A stretch of DNA of 64,000 bases from Collinsella ureilytica. GTDB lineage: Bacteria; Actinomycetota; Coriobacteriia; Coriobacteriales; Coriobacteriaceae. The position numbers and the translations under genes are program-made. Shown here piece by piece: positions 7,195-15,341 of the stretch; position 1 is the first letter of the stretch; the number at the start of each line of letters is the position of its first letter. The notes beneath the pieces are model-generated. The model saw nothing but the letters and a program-made list of their open reading frames with translations, was not told the origin of the DNA and made no database searches. The stretch spans positions 124,001-188,000 of the forward strand of contig NZ_JAIMFO010000005.1 of assembly GCF_019795105.1 (NCBI RefSeq). The letters are read 5' to 3'.

Positions 7195-8183
7195 AGCCGC
7201 TGGCAACGCGCTCCGCCCAGGGCCTGATGACCGATCCGCTGGCTGAGAAGCCGATGCTCATCGAAGGTTTGATGGGCGATGAGCTCGGCTTCCTCTGCGC
7301 ATCTCCGAAGACCGGCAAGAGCTGGCTGGCCATGGACATCAGCATCTGCGTGGCCACCGGTACGCAGCTGTGGAGCCACAAGACCCAGAGGGGCTGCGTC
7401 CTCCACATTCCCCTGGAAGACACCTACGAGAGGCTCAGGAAGCGCCTGTGGCTCATCACGGACGAGGTCGAGGGCAACCTGTTCTTCGCGATCAGAGCCG
7501 AAACCCTGGGAAGAGGCCTGCTTAACCAGCTGGCGATGTTCTACGACGAGCACCCCGACTTGAAGCTCGTCGTCATCGATACCCTCCAGATGGTCAGGTC
7601 ATCCGTCCGCGACTACAGCTATTCGAGCGATTATCGCGAGCTCACCGACCTCAAGCGGTTCGCCGACCAGCGCGGCATCACCATCCTGCTCATCCACCAC
7701 ACCAGAAAGATGGGCGACAGCGACGTGATGAACACCGTGTCGGGCACCAACGCGATCACGGGCGCGGCTGACTTCACATGGGTGCTTACAAAACCGAACA
7801 GGGACTCCCAAGACGGAACCCTCAGCATCACGGGGCGCGACATGGAGCAGCGCAAGATCCACCTCGAGTTCCAAAACCATCGGTGGAACCTCGTGAAGGA
7901 CGTGCCAGCAGAGGAGCTGGCCGTCGCAAGCGTTCCGACTTGTGTCTACGAGGTTGCGGACTTCATCCGCTCCAGCGGCACATGGGAGGGTAGGACGAAG
8001 GAGCTGATGGGAGAAGCCGGAATCGACAGCGTTTCTTCCTCCGTCTTCGGCAAGTACCTCGCTCAGCACTCCTTGTTCCTGGAGAAGAACGGCGTGCGAT
8101 ATTCCAAGCGCCATACATCATCGGGCTCCCTGGTGACGCTTGAGCGCATCGGGGAAGATGACGGCAATGACGGCAATCCATAA
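7188..8183 (+). CDS. RepA-like AAA/RecA-fold ATPase of element 1
   Basis: 331 residues from ATG 7188. Walker A ASPKTGKSW (residues 38-46), Walker B LVVIDTLQM and a sensor-like LLIHHTRK are those of RepA/DnaB-type hexameric ATPases found on plasmids and mobilizable elements. The element 2 protein at 15337 shares all of these (GAPKVGKSF, LIIIDTLQK, LLVHHTRK). Its likely role is replication of the excised circle from nearby repeats (8197-8220). The C-terminal third resembles a winged-helix DNA-binding region. Confidence 0.75.
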   Translation: MVEPLATRSAQGLMTDPLAEKPMLIEGLMGDELGFLCASPKTGKSWLAMDISICVATGTQLWSHKTQRGCVLHIPLEDTYERLRKRLWLITDEVEGNLFFAIRAETLGRGLLNQLAMFYDEHPDLKLVVIDTLQMVRSSVRDYSYSSDYRELTDLKRFADQRGITILLIHHTRKMGDSDVMNTVSGTNAITGAADFTWVLTKPNRDSQDGTLSITGRDMEQRKIHLEFQNHRWNLVKDVPAEELAVASVPTCVYEVADFIRSSGTWEGRTKELMGEAGIDSVSSSVFGKYLAQHSLFLEKNGVRYSKRHTSSGSLVTLERIGEDDGNDGNP

Positions 8184-8196
8184 GGTGGGAAATTTC

Positions 8197-8220
8197 TATC
8201 ACAGCCGTCATAGCTGTCAC
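8197..8220. repeat. Iteron-like repeats behind the element 1 ATPase gene
   Basis: TATCACAGCCGTCATAGCTG followed by TCAC contains CACAGCCGTCA and TAGCTGTCAC, close to the repeats next to the element 2 ATPase gene at 15259-15341. A shared repeat beside homologous RepA-like genes suggests a replication origin. Confidence 0.45.
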
Positions 8221-8224
8221 CTTC

Positions 8225-8258
8225 GGGGCCGCCTGTTGGGCGGCCCCGACACTTTTAC
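8225..8258 (+). terminator. Terminator-like hairpin after the ATPase gene
   Basis: GGGGCCGCC (8225-8233) pairs perfectly with GGCGGCCCC (8239-8247), followed by GACACTTTTAC. It would end the xis-to-repA transcript. Confidence 0.6.
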
Positions 8259-8600
8259 TGGCTCAATTTGACCCCCCTAAGCCACTTGCCAAGCAAGCAA
8301 GCTACCTATGGCGTGTTACGGGCTGGAAACTAGCCCATAATTGGGTCCAGCAAGTAGCCTATGCCGTCGGACAGAGCCTTCCAGCCATGCTCCTTGCGCC
8401 ACTCCGCCATAGAGCGTTGCTTGCTCCGAGCTTCGCAGCGAGTAACTCATGGCGTAGTACAACGCTACTTGCCGCATCTAAAAACGGATTTAGCAAGTAG
8501 CCCATTTAGCATTACGCCATGGCCTCCCTGCCCGCTTGCGCGCGGCAATGCGGGGGATCCCCCGCGCCCCTTAGGTATTGGCGAGCGTTGCTTTTGGGGT
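8259..8600. other. Structured non-coding region of element 1, possible origin or oriT
   Basis: No credible gene. It has several related short palindromes: GGGCT/AGCCC (8320-8336) followed by ATAATTGGGT, and GCTACTTGC (8464-8472) pairing perfectly with GCAAGTAGC (8493-8501). AAGTAGCC-type motifs occur at about 8355 and 8494, and CTACCTATGGCG at about 8302. The hairpin plus CCATAATTGGGT loosely recalls the element 2 oriT (CCATAGTGGGTT). GC-rich palindromes follow at 8530-8570. Confidence 0.35.
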
Positions 8601-8622
8601 GGATTACCCAAATAGGAATATA

Positions 8623-9354
8623 ATGAATTTTGTAAGTAAACGGTCTCGAGGAGTAATTGTGAGTGCGCATGACTACGGATTAACTTGGATAGACCAAGAA
8701 GCATTGTTTGAAGTAACGGAGCATGCCTTTCGCAATGTCATCGACAAGGCTGAATCAGGCGACTTACAGGCGCCTCCCGACCCGTTTTCTACATTGACGC
8801 AAGCAGTGCTGTTTGATCAGTCAATTGAAAGCATGATGGCATTTGAGAAATTGCGTGGAATAAATAAGTCGATCTCCAATGCGGTTGGTAATTGGCATCA
8901 GTCTGTACTCGGGCTGGCTAATGGTTGGGAAAATCTTGGAACAAACGGCGGTGTAGTAGATCTGTTTGTTTCCTCTTCGGGGTCTAAGAGAGCCATGGCG
9001 GTTGAGGTCAAGAACCGCTACAACACCATCAAGGCGTCTGACGAGAAGAAGGTTTGGGATACGCTCGATACCCTCGCAAGAGCCAATGGAACCACTTCCT
9101 ACATTATTCAGATCGTTCCTAAAACTCCCGAGCGTTATGACCGTCCATGGAAAGTGTCTGGGCGTGATGAGCGCGATCATGTTCGTTGCTGCGATGGCGC
9201 AACAGGCTATGCCTGGGCTTTTGAAAGAGAAAACGCATTGCTGGAACTATATGAAGCCTTTCCTAAGATTCTTGCAGACGTCAGAAACAGGCCATCTAAA
9301 CAACCACTCGATAAAAAAGATATGACCAAGTGGTACTACATTAGTATGCCTTAA
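8623..9354 (+). CDS. Eco47II-like type II restriction endonuclease
   Basis: 243 residues. The region NWHQSVLGLANGWENLG, VVDLF and AVEVKNRYNTIKASD matches the Eco47II family as I remember it, and gives a PD-(D/E)XK active site with D113 and E128-x-K130. The next gene is a C5-cytosine methyltransferase, confirming a restriction-modification pair. Eco47II cuts GGWCC, but specificity here is an inference. ATG 8623 has AGGAA four bases upstream and the TATAAT-like box overlaps the start, so the leader may be very short. The upstream DNA is more AT-rich than the element core. Confidence 0.75.
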   Translation: MNFVSKRSRGVIVSAHDYGLTWIDQEALFEVTEHAFRNVIDKAESGDLQAPPDPFSTLTQAVLFDQSIESMMAFEKLRGINKSISNAVGNWHQSVLGLANGWENLGTNGGVVDLFVSSSGSKRAMAVEVKNRYNTIKASDEKKVWDTLDTLARANGTTSYIIQIVPKTPERYDRPWKVSGRDERDHVRCCDGATGYAWAFERENALLELYEAFPKILADVRNRPSKQPLDKKDMTKWYYISMP

Positions 9355-9370
9355 AGATTTTTCATATATA

Positions 9371-9401
9371 ATAACCCTTGCCTAAGCAGGGGTTATTTTT
9401 T
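9371..9401 (+). terminator. Terminator between restriction and methyltransferase genes
   Basis: ATAACCCTTGC (9371-9381) pairs with GCAGGGGTTAT (9386-9396), followed by five T. Only 13 bases separate it from the methyltransferase ATG, so the methyltransferase leader is either read through this hairpin or starts within it. Confidence 0.8.
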
Positions 9402-9413
9402 GAAGAGGGATTT

Positions 9414-10682
9414 ATGACTGTAGAACAAGTTGATGGCTTTGTTTCCATTACTGCTGCAGCTAGGGCGTTGGATGTTTCTGTTGACACCATCAGAAGGTGG
9501 AACAAGCTTGGATTGATCAAGGCAACCCGCGACAAAAACAACAATCGCTTGTTTAATCTTACGGAGATTGAAAGACTTCAAAAAAAGCTTGCAGGTGATG
9601 AGGGCGACACAAAGTATGAGGTGCTTGAAGCGGACAAATTGTTCGAAGAAGCATCCTGCGTTGATTTGTTTGCGGGTGGAGGTGGAACAGCGCTTGGATT
9701 CCACAACGCCGGTATCCCTCATGTCATGCTCAACGAATTCGACACTGATGCCGTTTCTACCCTCCAGAAGAACAGCGATTCGCATGAGCTGAATTGGAAT
9801 GTGCTCGCCGGCGACGTACGGGAGATAGACTTCTCTACTTATGCTGGTACAGCCGTCATTCAGGCGGGATTCCCATGTCAGGCTTTCTCCTATGCCGGAA
9901 AGAGCCGCGGCTTCGAAGATACTCGAGGCACACTATTCTTTGAGTTTGCTCGTGCAATCAAAGCCATAAAACCTAAAATCGCGATCGGAGAAAATGTTCG
10001 TGGTCTTGTTAAGCACGACGGTGGTCGAACGCTTGAAACGATGCTGAATACTCTTGATGAGCTGGGTTATAGGGTTAGCTATAGAGTTTTGAGAGCTCAG
10101 TACCTCGATGTACCTCAAAAACGCGAGCGTTTAATCATGTTCGCAGTTCGCAAGGATCTTGATTGTCCGATTTTGTTCCCGAAAGAGAAGGATTACTTCA
10201 TTTCTCTTCGCCAGGCTCTTAAAGATTGTCCGGAATCTGATGGCCAAAAATATCCGAAGCGCAAGGCAGAGATTATGGCAATGGTTCCCGAAGGTGGAAA
10301 TTGGCGTGACTTGCCTTTGGAGATTCAGAAAGAGTACATGAAGGGCAGCTTTCACTTGTCTGGAGGAAAGACAGGTATGGCACGGCGAATGTCTTGGGAT
10401 CAACCTTGCCTAACTCTCACCTGTGCACCGGCCCAGAAGCAAACAGAGCGATGCCATCCGTCCGAAACAAGGCCACTAAACGTTCGAGAGTATGCCCGTA
10501 TTCAGACGTTTCCGGATGATTGGGAGTTTGCCGGCAAGCTAACTTCTCAATACAAACAAATCGGCAATGCCGTCCCTGTGAATCTTGGGTATCACGTCGG
10601 AAGATGTGTTCTTGCGTCCCTTGGCTGTATTCCGATTGCTGACGATATGGAAGAAGTCGAGCCGCTCCAAATTCAAGGCTAG
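9414..10682 (+). CDS. C5-cytosine DNA methyltransferase with N-terminal MerR-like helix-turn-helix
   Basis: 422 residues. Residues 8-57 (FVSITAAARALDVSVDTIRR then NRLFNLTEIERLQ) form a MerR-type DNA-binding domain. The catalytic part then shows motif I DLFAGGGGTALGF, motif IV GFPCQAFSYAGK with Cys155, motif VI ENVRGL, motif VIII QKRERLIMF and motif X GNAVPVNLG. It protects the host from the adjacent endonuclease. Several Dcm-type enzymes use an N-terminal HTH to repress their own R-M genes, so this domain is likely the control protein. ATG 9414 follows AGAGGGA. Confidence 0.9.
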   Translation: MTVEQVDGFVSITAAARALDVSVDTIRRWNKLGLIKATRDKNNNRLFNLTEIERLQKKLAGDEGDTKYEVLEADKLFEEASCVDLFAGGGGTALGFHNAGIPHVMLNEFDTDAVSTLQKNSDSHELNWNVLAGDVREIDFSTYAGTAVIQAGFPCQAFSYAGKSRGFEDTRGTLFFEFARAIKAIKPKIAIGENVRGLVKHDGGRTLETMLNTLDELGYRVSYRVLRAQYLDVPQKRERLIMFAVRKDLDCPILFPKEKDYFISLRQALKDCPESDGQKYPKRKAEIMAMVPEGGNWRDLPLEIQKEYMKGSFHLSGGKTGMARRMSWDQPCLTLTCAPAQKQTERCHPSETRPLNVREYARIQTFPDDWEFAGKLTSQYKQIGNAVPVNLGYHVGRCVLASLGCIPIADDMEEVEPLQIQG

Positions 10683-10706
10683 CTTAACCTGAGTATTGCA
10701 TGAGTA

Positions 10707-10740
10707 GCAGAGGCTGTTATTTTAGAATGACAGCCTCTGC
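10707..10740 (+). terminator. Terminator after the methyltransferase gene
   Basis: An 11-bp perfect stem, GCAGAGGCTGT with ACAGCCTCTGC, and a 12-base loop, followed by TTGAGTATATTATTTT. Confidence 0.7.
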
Positions 10741-10865
10741 TTGAGTATATTATTTTGAATGGTTGCTGTTGGAGCTGGCCATAAGCACAAAATCGTGATG
10801 TTGTGGGTGTTTCCAATCGAATAATTAGCAATCATGAAGGTAAATATGCAGCTCAGATGCATGAA

Positions 10866-10898
10866 AATGGCCCTTTGGATTGATCCCAAAGGGCCATT
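10866..10898. terminator. Second hairpin near the end of element 1
   Basis: AATGGCCCTTTGG and CCCAAAGGGCCATT form a long stem followed by GACTTTTATC. It may insulate element 1 from the att junction in both directions. Confidence 0.55.
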
Positions 10899-11001
10899 GA
10901 CTTTTATCGTTTCGGGCGGCTGGTGGGTAATCTCAGCGCATGTTGAGCAACTAAAACACCGGCAAAATCACCCTATATGAAACTCACAATAATGTGCGGA
11001 A

Positions 11002-11014
11002 TTATTCCCACTCG
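11002..11014 (-). repeat. Attachment-site repeat, central copy
   Basis: TTATTCCCACTCG, the same 13 bases as at 3452 and 19014, in the same orientation. It is the shared junction of the two elements and again encodes E-W-E-stop on the minus strand. Confidence 0.8.
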
Positions 11015-11112
11015 CAAAATGAAACTTAATTCTAAACGCTTTTGTTTGGGAGATTTGATATCATTTGATTTTTCCTGATACCTATTATCCTTATCCTATG
11101 GGCTTGCCGAAC

Positions 11113-11150
11113 TTTTGCTATCATTTGGCTATCAAGGAAATGGCTATCAA
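11113..11150. promoter_or_regulatory. Integrase arm-type repeats, distal end of element 2
   Basis: Three GGCTATCA/TGCTATCA copies (TTTGCTATCATTTGGCTATC then TGGCTATCAA) about 100 bp inside the junction. The same motif recurs at 18938-18958 at the other end, as expected for arm sites bound by the N-terminal domain of the integrase. Confidence 0.6.
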
Positions 11151-11241
11151 CGGTAAAATTAGATTGGTTTCTCTGGTGGTTTACAACTACATTTTACCAC
11201 GAAAGACAGGGAAATGCAATAACCTTCCTCGCTGTGGTGTA

Positions 11242-13161
11242 TCAAGTGATCTTACTGAACATATGGCGCACCTTGTCCAGGCGGCTGTTTGGACGGCGGG
11301 GCTGGATGACCGGCTCGCCGACAGTGGCCTGATACCCTTTCAGTTCCGTCAGGCATACGCTCCGCCCGTTGGTGTAAAAGGCCAGATCAGTACGGTATGC
11401 CTGTATGCAGCGGACGGGAATCTCGCCAGTAAAGACAACTTCATCCTTTTTTACCTGGGTCGTTTCAATGGTGGCACAGTATTTCGGCGCATCATGATAA
11501 GCCCTGGAAAGGTATTCCTGGGGTGCATAGAGGGTGAAGGAGAGATAAGGTTCCAGCAACTGCGTCCCTGATTCCTTCAATGCCTGTTCCAATACAATCG
11601 GGGCCAATGAGCGAAAGTCCGCCGGCGTGCTGACCGGGCTATAATAAAGCCCGTATTCAAAGCAAATCTTACAGTCCGTTACGTTCCAGCCACACAAGCC
11701 TTGCTCCAGACCGTAACGGATACCATCCATGACAGCGTTTTGAAAACTCTGGTTCAAGTATCCCAGGGAAACCCGGCTCTCGCATTGTACACCGGAGCCA
11801 AGCGGGAGCGGCGTAACAGACAGTCCGATGGATGCCCAAAACGGGTTGGGCGGCACCTCGATATGGATGGTGTGGCTGGCCACTTTGAGCGGCCGCTCTA
11901 AATAAATGATGGTGGGTTCCTTCACCGCTGTTTCAATCTTGTACTTTTCCGCCAGCAAAGCGGAAACAACCTCCAACTGCACCCGGCCCAAAAAAGAAAG
12001 AATGATCTCATGGGTGATGGAATCCACCTCGTAGCGCAAAAGCGGGTCAGTATCCGCAATCTGCGTAAGAGCGTCCAGCAGCCGTTCTCTTTGCGCTGCC
12101 GTTTTCGGCGCAATCGCCGTCCGCAGCATGGGGAGGGAGGCATCGCGCCACCTTTCACGAGGAAGCCGGGTGTTGTCCCCCAATACGTCGTTTAATCCCA
12201 CGCTGTCGCTGGGAAGAATGACAATTTCGCCCTTGTGGGCGGTGTCTGTCCGAACAATCTCCCCTTTGGATGGAATACGCATCTCTGTGATTTTCAGCTT
12301 TTCTCTCCCGGCCAGAGCCACCGTATCCCGCAGGCGCAGCGTTCCGCTGTATAGCCGCAAATAGATGAGCCGCTGGCCACAATCTGTATACTCCACCTTG
12401 AAAACGCTGCCGCATAGGGCGTCGCTCCCCTGTTCCCCAATCGGTTGGAACAGCCCTGTCACCGCATCCATCAACGGTTGAATGCCAAGGCCCTTTTTGG
12501 CGCTGCCATGATAGACCGGGAACAGGGAGGCGTCTTGAACCCGCCGCTGTTCCTCCTGCGCAAGTTCTTCCCGGCTGATTGGTTCTCCTGCGATATACTT
12601 TTCCAATAATTCATCGTTATTTTCGATGACCGCATCCCATGCTTCTATGTCGGTATTTTCCTCCAGGACTATTTCCGGGGACAGCGGCACCGTCTGCTTG
12701 ATGATAATATCGGCGGAGAGCTTATCCCGAACAGACTGATACACGCCCTGCAAATCAACGCCAGCCTGGTCGATCTTATTGATAAAGATAACGGTGGGAA
12801 TGTCCATTTTCCGCAGGGCATGGAACAGAATACGGGTCTGGGCCTGCACACCATCTTTAGCGGAGATCACCAAGATGGCCCCATCTAAAACAGCCAAAGA
12901 GCGGTACACCTCCGCCAAAAAATCCATGTGGCCGGGCGTATCCACAATGTTGACTTTACATCTGTGCCACTGGAAGGAAGTGACTGCCGCTTGAATGGTA
13001 ATCCCACGCTGCCGCTCCAAAAGCATGGTGTCCGTCCTCGTTGTCCCTTTTTCGACGCTCCCCGGTTCTGAAATGGCTCCGCTGGCATATAGCAGGCTCT
13101 CCGTCAAGGTTGTCTTTCCAGCGTCTACATGGGCAAGAATCCCGATATTGATAATGTTCAT
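11242..13161 (-). CDS. tet(W): Tetracycline resistance ribosomal protection protein Tet(W)
   Basis: 639 residues, the usual length. An EF-G-like GTPase that releases tetracycline from the ribosome. It begins [19 protein letters not shown] (G1) and has the G3 DTPGHMDF and G4 NKID motifs; the body and end ([16 protein letters not shown]) agree with Tet(W) as I know it, with scattered substitutions. I cannot exclude a mosaic with tet(O)/tet(32). ATG 13161 follows GGAGG. The gene has a long hairpin-rich leader, is the last gene of element 2 and is transcribed in the same direction as the relaxase. Confidence 0.93.
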   Translation of the reverse strand: MNIINIGILAHVDAGKTTLTESLLYASGAISEPGSVEKGTTRTDTMLLERQRGITIQAAVTSFQWHRCKVNIVDTPGHMDFLAEVYRSLAVLDGAILVISAKDGVQAQTRILFHALRKMDIPTVIFINKIDQAGVDLQGVYQSVRDKLSADIIIKQTVPLSPEIVLEENTDIEAWDAVIENNDELLEKYIAGEPISREELAQEEQRRVQDASLFPVYHGSAKKGLGIQPLMDAVTGLFQPIGEQGSDALCGSVFKVEYTDCGQRLIYLRLYSGTLRLRDTVALAGREKLKITEMRIPSKGEIVRTDTAHKGEIVILPSDSVGLNDVLGDNTRLPRERWRDASLPMLRTAIAPKTAAQRERLLDALTQIADTDPLLRYEVDSITHEIILSFLGRVQLEVVSALLAEKYKIETAVKEPTIIYLERPLKVASHTIHIEVPPNPFWASIGLSVTPLPLGSGVQCESRVSLGYLNQSFQNAVMDGIRYGLEQGLCGWNVTDCKICFEYGLYYSPVSTPADFRSLAPIVLEQALKESGTQLLEPYLSFTLYAPQEYLSRAYHDAPKYCATIETTQVKKDEVVFTGEIPVRCIQAYRTDLAFYTNGRSVCLTELKGYQATVGEPVIQPRRPNSRLDKVRHMFSKIT

Positions 13162-13193
13162 GTCTATCCTCCATACAAGGCCCAAATGGGCGC

Positions 13194-13231
13194 AAAAATC
13201 CCCAGCGGCTAATACTTTTACCGCTGGGGAT
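13194..13231 (-). terminator. Attenuator hairpin in the tet(W) leader
   Basis: On the minus strand ATCCCCAGCGG pairs with CCGCTGGGGAT, followed by TTTTTG, 30 bases before the tet(W) start. Ribosomal protection genes such as tet(M) are controlled by leader attenuation, and this hairpin fits that role. Confidence 0.75.
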
Positions 13232-13335
13232 CATGACTTCGGACAAACAGAAGTATGACGGCTTACATGAGCCGCTGTCCGTCACGATATTTACTAAAAA
13301 GGCAAAAGTATTCTTAAATTGGGTACAAAAACTAA

Positions 13336-13350
13336 GCCCCTGCAAGGGGC
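13336..13350 (-). promoter_or_regulatory. Upstream leader hairpin of tet(W)
   Basis: GCCCC-TTGCA-GGGGC on the minus strand followed by TTAGTTTTTG. This second stem between promoter and attenuator is consistent with a leader that folds in alternative ways. Confidence 0.5.
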
Positions 13351-13433
13351 AATCATTTTTGCGCCCATTATCAAATTTTATTTAAGAATACCTTGCCGCA
13401 TATTTGGTAGACTCCTCAAATTAGGATAATAGC

Positions 13434-13462
13434 AGTATATCATAGTACACTCTAAAAAACAA
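13434..13462 (-). promoter_or_regulatory. tet(W) promoter
   Basis: TTGTTT (13457-13462) and TATACT (13434-13439) on the minus strand with a 17-base spacer. The transcript would start about 265 bases before the coding region and run through both leader hairpins. Confidence 0.7.
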
Positions 13463-13495
13463 GAAATTATTTTACCCGATTCCCCAAATAAATCA

Positions 13496-13529
13496 GGAGG
13501 GCATTCACTGGAACACCCTCCGTTTTTGG
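13496..13529 (+). terminator. Hairpin between relaxase and tet(W) leader
   Basis: GGAGGG (13496-13501) and CCCTCC (13516-13521) followed by GTTTTTGG on the plus strand. It lies directly downstream of the relaxase stop; the T run favours plus-strand termination, but the stem may also end relaxase transcription. Confidence 0.45.
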
Positions 13530-13532
13530 TGA

Positions 13533-14876
13533 TTATCGTGCGCCTAATCTTGCTTTTTGCCTTGCGTCCCGTTTCCGTTCCTTTTCAGCCTGTTCCTGCT
13601 GGTAAGCGGCCTCTAATATTCTGTCCGCCTGTTCCGGGCCAATGGCCCGCCTGACCCGCTCATAGTCCCTGACCTTTCCCTTTAGACTGTCCCTCTCGGC
13701 GCAGACCTCGTAAATCCTTTCTGATAAGGAACTATTTTTGCTGACCTCCCGGCCATAGTCCGCTTGCAGCCGCTCAAATTTGGATTTGAGGTCGCAGTAG
13801 GCCCGGTAGACAGACCGCAGCACCTTGACGATCTTCGCCCATAAGGGCTTGGCCTTTTTCTCCCGGTAGGCCCTGGCCGATTCCAGCGGTCCCGCTTCTG
13901 GCAAGACCTGTTCCGGGTCGCTGGAAAATTCCTCCGCCAGCTTCTCCATGCCTTTCAGCATGTGGGCCACATCGTTTAGTTTGGCCTTGGCCTGGGCCGC
14001 TTCCTTTTCGGCAGCTGCCGCCTCCCTGTTCCTTCGGTCAACCTCGGCCTGGGCCAGCACAGCCGCCTCCTGAAGCTGTGCAAGCCGCTCCTGTTCACAC
14101 TTCACCTTGAACTGCGTGACCGTCAGATATTCCTCGGAACTGCCACGCTCTCCACGCTCCAAGTCCGTGTAGCCAGCGGAGCGCATCTGCTGAAAGAAAT
14201 CATCCTGCAAGACGCTGTACGACTTTCTCAGCACAGGCTTGCCCTTTGCTGTTCGTAATGGCTCCCCGGTGGCCTCGTCTACTGCGGGCTGGGATGCCCA
14301 CTTTTTGCTCATGCTGACCTGCATAACGGTTTCTTTGACCTTGCCCACCAGGGATTTGTCCTTGCACCGCTTTGTCCATCGTATCTCCTTCTCCACCACC
14401 GGGATATAGACCACATGGAGGTGGTAGTGGTACACGTCCTCTCCCAGCGCCTCGGACATAGCCCGGTTGCGTTCGTCGGCGTGCATGACCGCCGACAAAA
14501 TATACTGCTCTCCACCTACGATTTTGATTGCGGATTTGTATGCGTCGGTGTAAAATTGTTTTGCGAAGTCATAGCCGCCGTGATTGTAGAAGTAGGCGGA
14601 GTTCACATCAAAGACCAACTCACCGTATCGAAATGCGTCCGCCTTAATGCCACGGGTGGAGATCACACCATCGGCCTCCATTTGGGAGAACATCTCCTGA
14701 TACCCTGCGGATGGGACCTTGAAATGGACATTGAGCGACGTCCGCTCTGGTACAATGTCCTGGTTGACATAGGAATCCTTCTCGCGTTCGTTGTGCTGCT
14801 GGGTGTTGCCGATTTTAGCAGCGGTCAGCCTCATATTTCTTGCGTTGGTGCGGTCAATGCCGTCGCCTCTCGCCAT
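13533..14876 (-). CDS. MOBV-family relaxase (Mob/Pre)
   Basis: 447 residues from the ATG giving MARGDGIDRTNARNMRLTA. The N-terminal relaxase domain has the MOBV arrangement, including DVYHYHLHVVYIPV with the metal-binding histidines near residue 150. A long coiled-coil C-terminus follows (about residues 250-420, rich in Glu, Ala, Lys and Arg). It nicks one strand at oriT, which is visible just upstream at 14939-15001, and leads the strand into a recipient using a helper conjugation system. Element 1 has no counterpart. Confidence 0.88.
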   Translation of the reverse strand: MARGDGIDRTNARNMRLTAAKIGNTQQHNEREKDSYVNQDIVPERTSLNVHFKVPSAGYQEMFSQMEADGVISTRGIKADAFRYGELVFDVNSAYFYNHGGYDFAKQFYTDAYKSAIKIVGGEQYILSAVMHADERNRAMSEALGEDVYHYHLHVVYIPVVEKEIRWTKRCKDKSLVGKVKETVMQVSMSKKWASQPAVDEATGEPLRTAKGKPVLRKSYSVLQDDFFQQMRSAGYTDLERGERGSSEEYLTVTQFKVKCEQERLAQLQEAAVLAQAEVDRRNREAAAAEKEAAQAKAKLNDVAHMLKGMEKLAEEFSSDPEQVLPEAGPLESARAYREKKAKPLWAKIVKVLRSVYRAYCDLKSKFERLQADYGREVSKNSSLSERIYEVCAERDSLKGKVRDYERVRRAIGPEQADRILEAAYQQEQAEKERKRDARQKARLGAR

Positions 14877-14938
14877 AGGCAAAAATCCTCCCATTTCAGA
14901 TGTTTGGTTGTTGAAAATGGACGGGGGTTCGGGGAAGG

Positions 14939-15001
14939 CACTTCCTGCGGGAAGTGTAATAACCCACTATGGCACTTTCGCCCCGTTGGTGCGAAAGTGC
15001 C
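14939..15001 (-). other. Origin of transfer (oriT) of MOBV type
   Basis: On the minus strand an 11-bp perfect hairpin GGCACTTTCGC/GCGAAAGTGCC (14971-15001) is followed directly by ATAGTGGGTTA and a second hairpin CACTTCC/GGAAGTG (14939-14956). The stem followed by ATAGTG-GGTTA resembles the nick region of pMV158-type origins (ATAGTG/TGTTA). It lies just upstream of the relaxase gene. Confidence 0.7.
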
Positions 15002-15258
15002 GTGGGCTCTCCGAGGGGGTGCGGGGGCTTTGCCCCCGGCAACTGCGGTTGCCTCCCCCAGCAGGGCCGCCCTTTGAAAAGGGCGCCCTGCACCCCGCCT
15101 AAACTTTTCCACTCGCCGTTGGGCAGGTGGAAAGGCACAGCCTTTCCACCACCCGGCAAGTGTCCTCCGTGGGCCAAATATCAAGGGGTTCGGGTTGTAT
15201 TGCCTTGCGGCAATCTCCACCCACAGGTATGCCCCCTTGACATTTGACCCCGCTCCCC
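15002..15258. other. Hairpin-rich non-coding stretch between oriT and iterons
   Basis: It contains several perfect palindromes: GGGGGC-TTT-GCCCCC near 15021, GCCC-TTTGAAAA-GGGC near 15069 and GGTGGAAAGG-CACAG-CCTTTCCACC near 15127. There is no gene. They may form part of the single- or double-strand origin of the excised element. Confidence 0.5.
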
Positions 15259-15341
15259 GTGACAGCCGTGACGACCGTGACGATGTTTTGGACACCGCCC
15301 CCGCTCTCAAAAAAGCCGTCACAGCCGTCACGGTCGTCACG
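15259..15341. repeat. Inverted iteron arrays at the end of the element 2 ATPase gene
   Basis: GTGACAGCCGTGACGACCGT plus GACG (15259-15282) and its near mirror CCGTCACAGCCGTCACGGTC plus GTCACG (15316-15341) give six GTGACnnC units in two opposed arrays. Similar units lie beside the element 1 ATPase. They are candidate binding sites of the RepA-like protein or an initiator. Confidence 0.6.

Larger units (their letters stand above)
3452..11014 (+). mobile_element. Element 1: guaA-linked integrated element with defence cargo and catalytically truncated integrase
   Basis: Bounded by direct 13-bp guaA repeats at 3452 and 11002. Contents left to right: OLD-family nuclease and XRE regulator (minus strand), then on the plus strand an excisionase-like gene, an integrase lacking its catalytic domain, a MobC-like gene, a small gene, a RepA-like ATPase, iteron-like DNA and an Eco47II-like restriction-modification pair. 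The module order matches element 2 but is inverted relative to it. No relaxase is present. Autonomous excision is not expected from its own integrase; help in trans is an inference. Confidence 0.65.

Noticed and set aside
8465-8704. Small minus-strand frame over the hairpin region of element 1
   Set aside because: No ribosome site, odd composition, overlaps the endonuclease start and palindromes.
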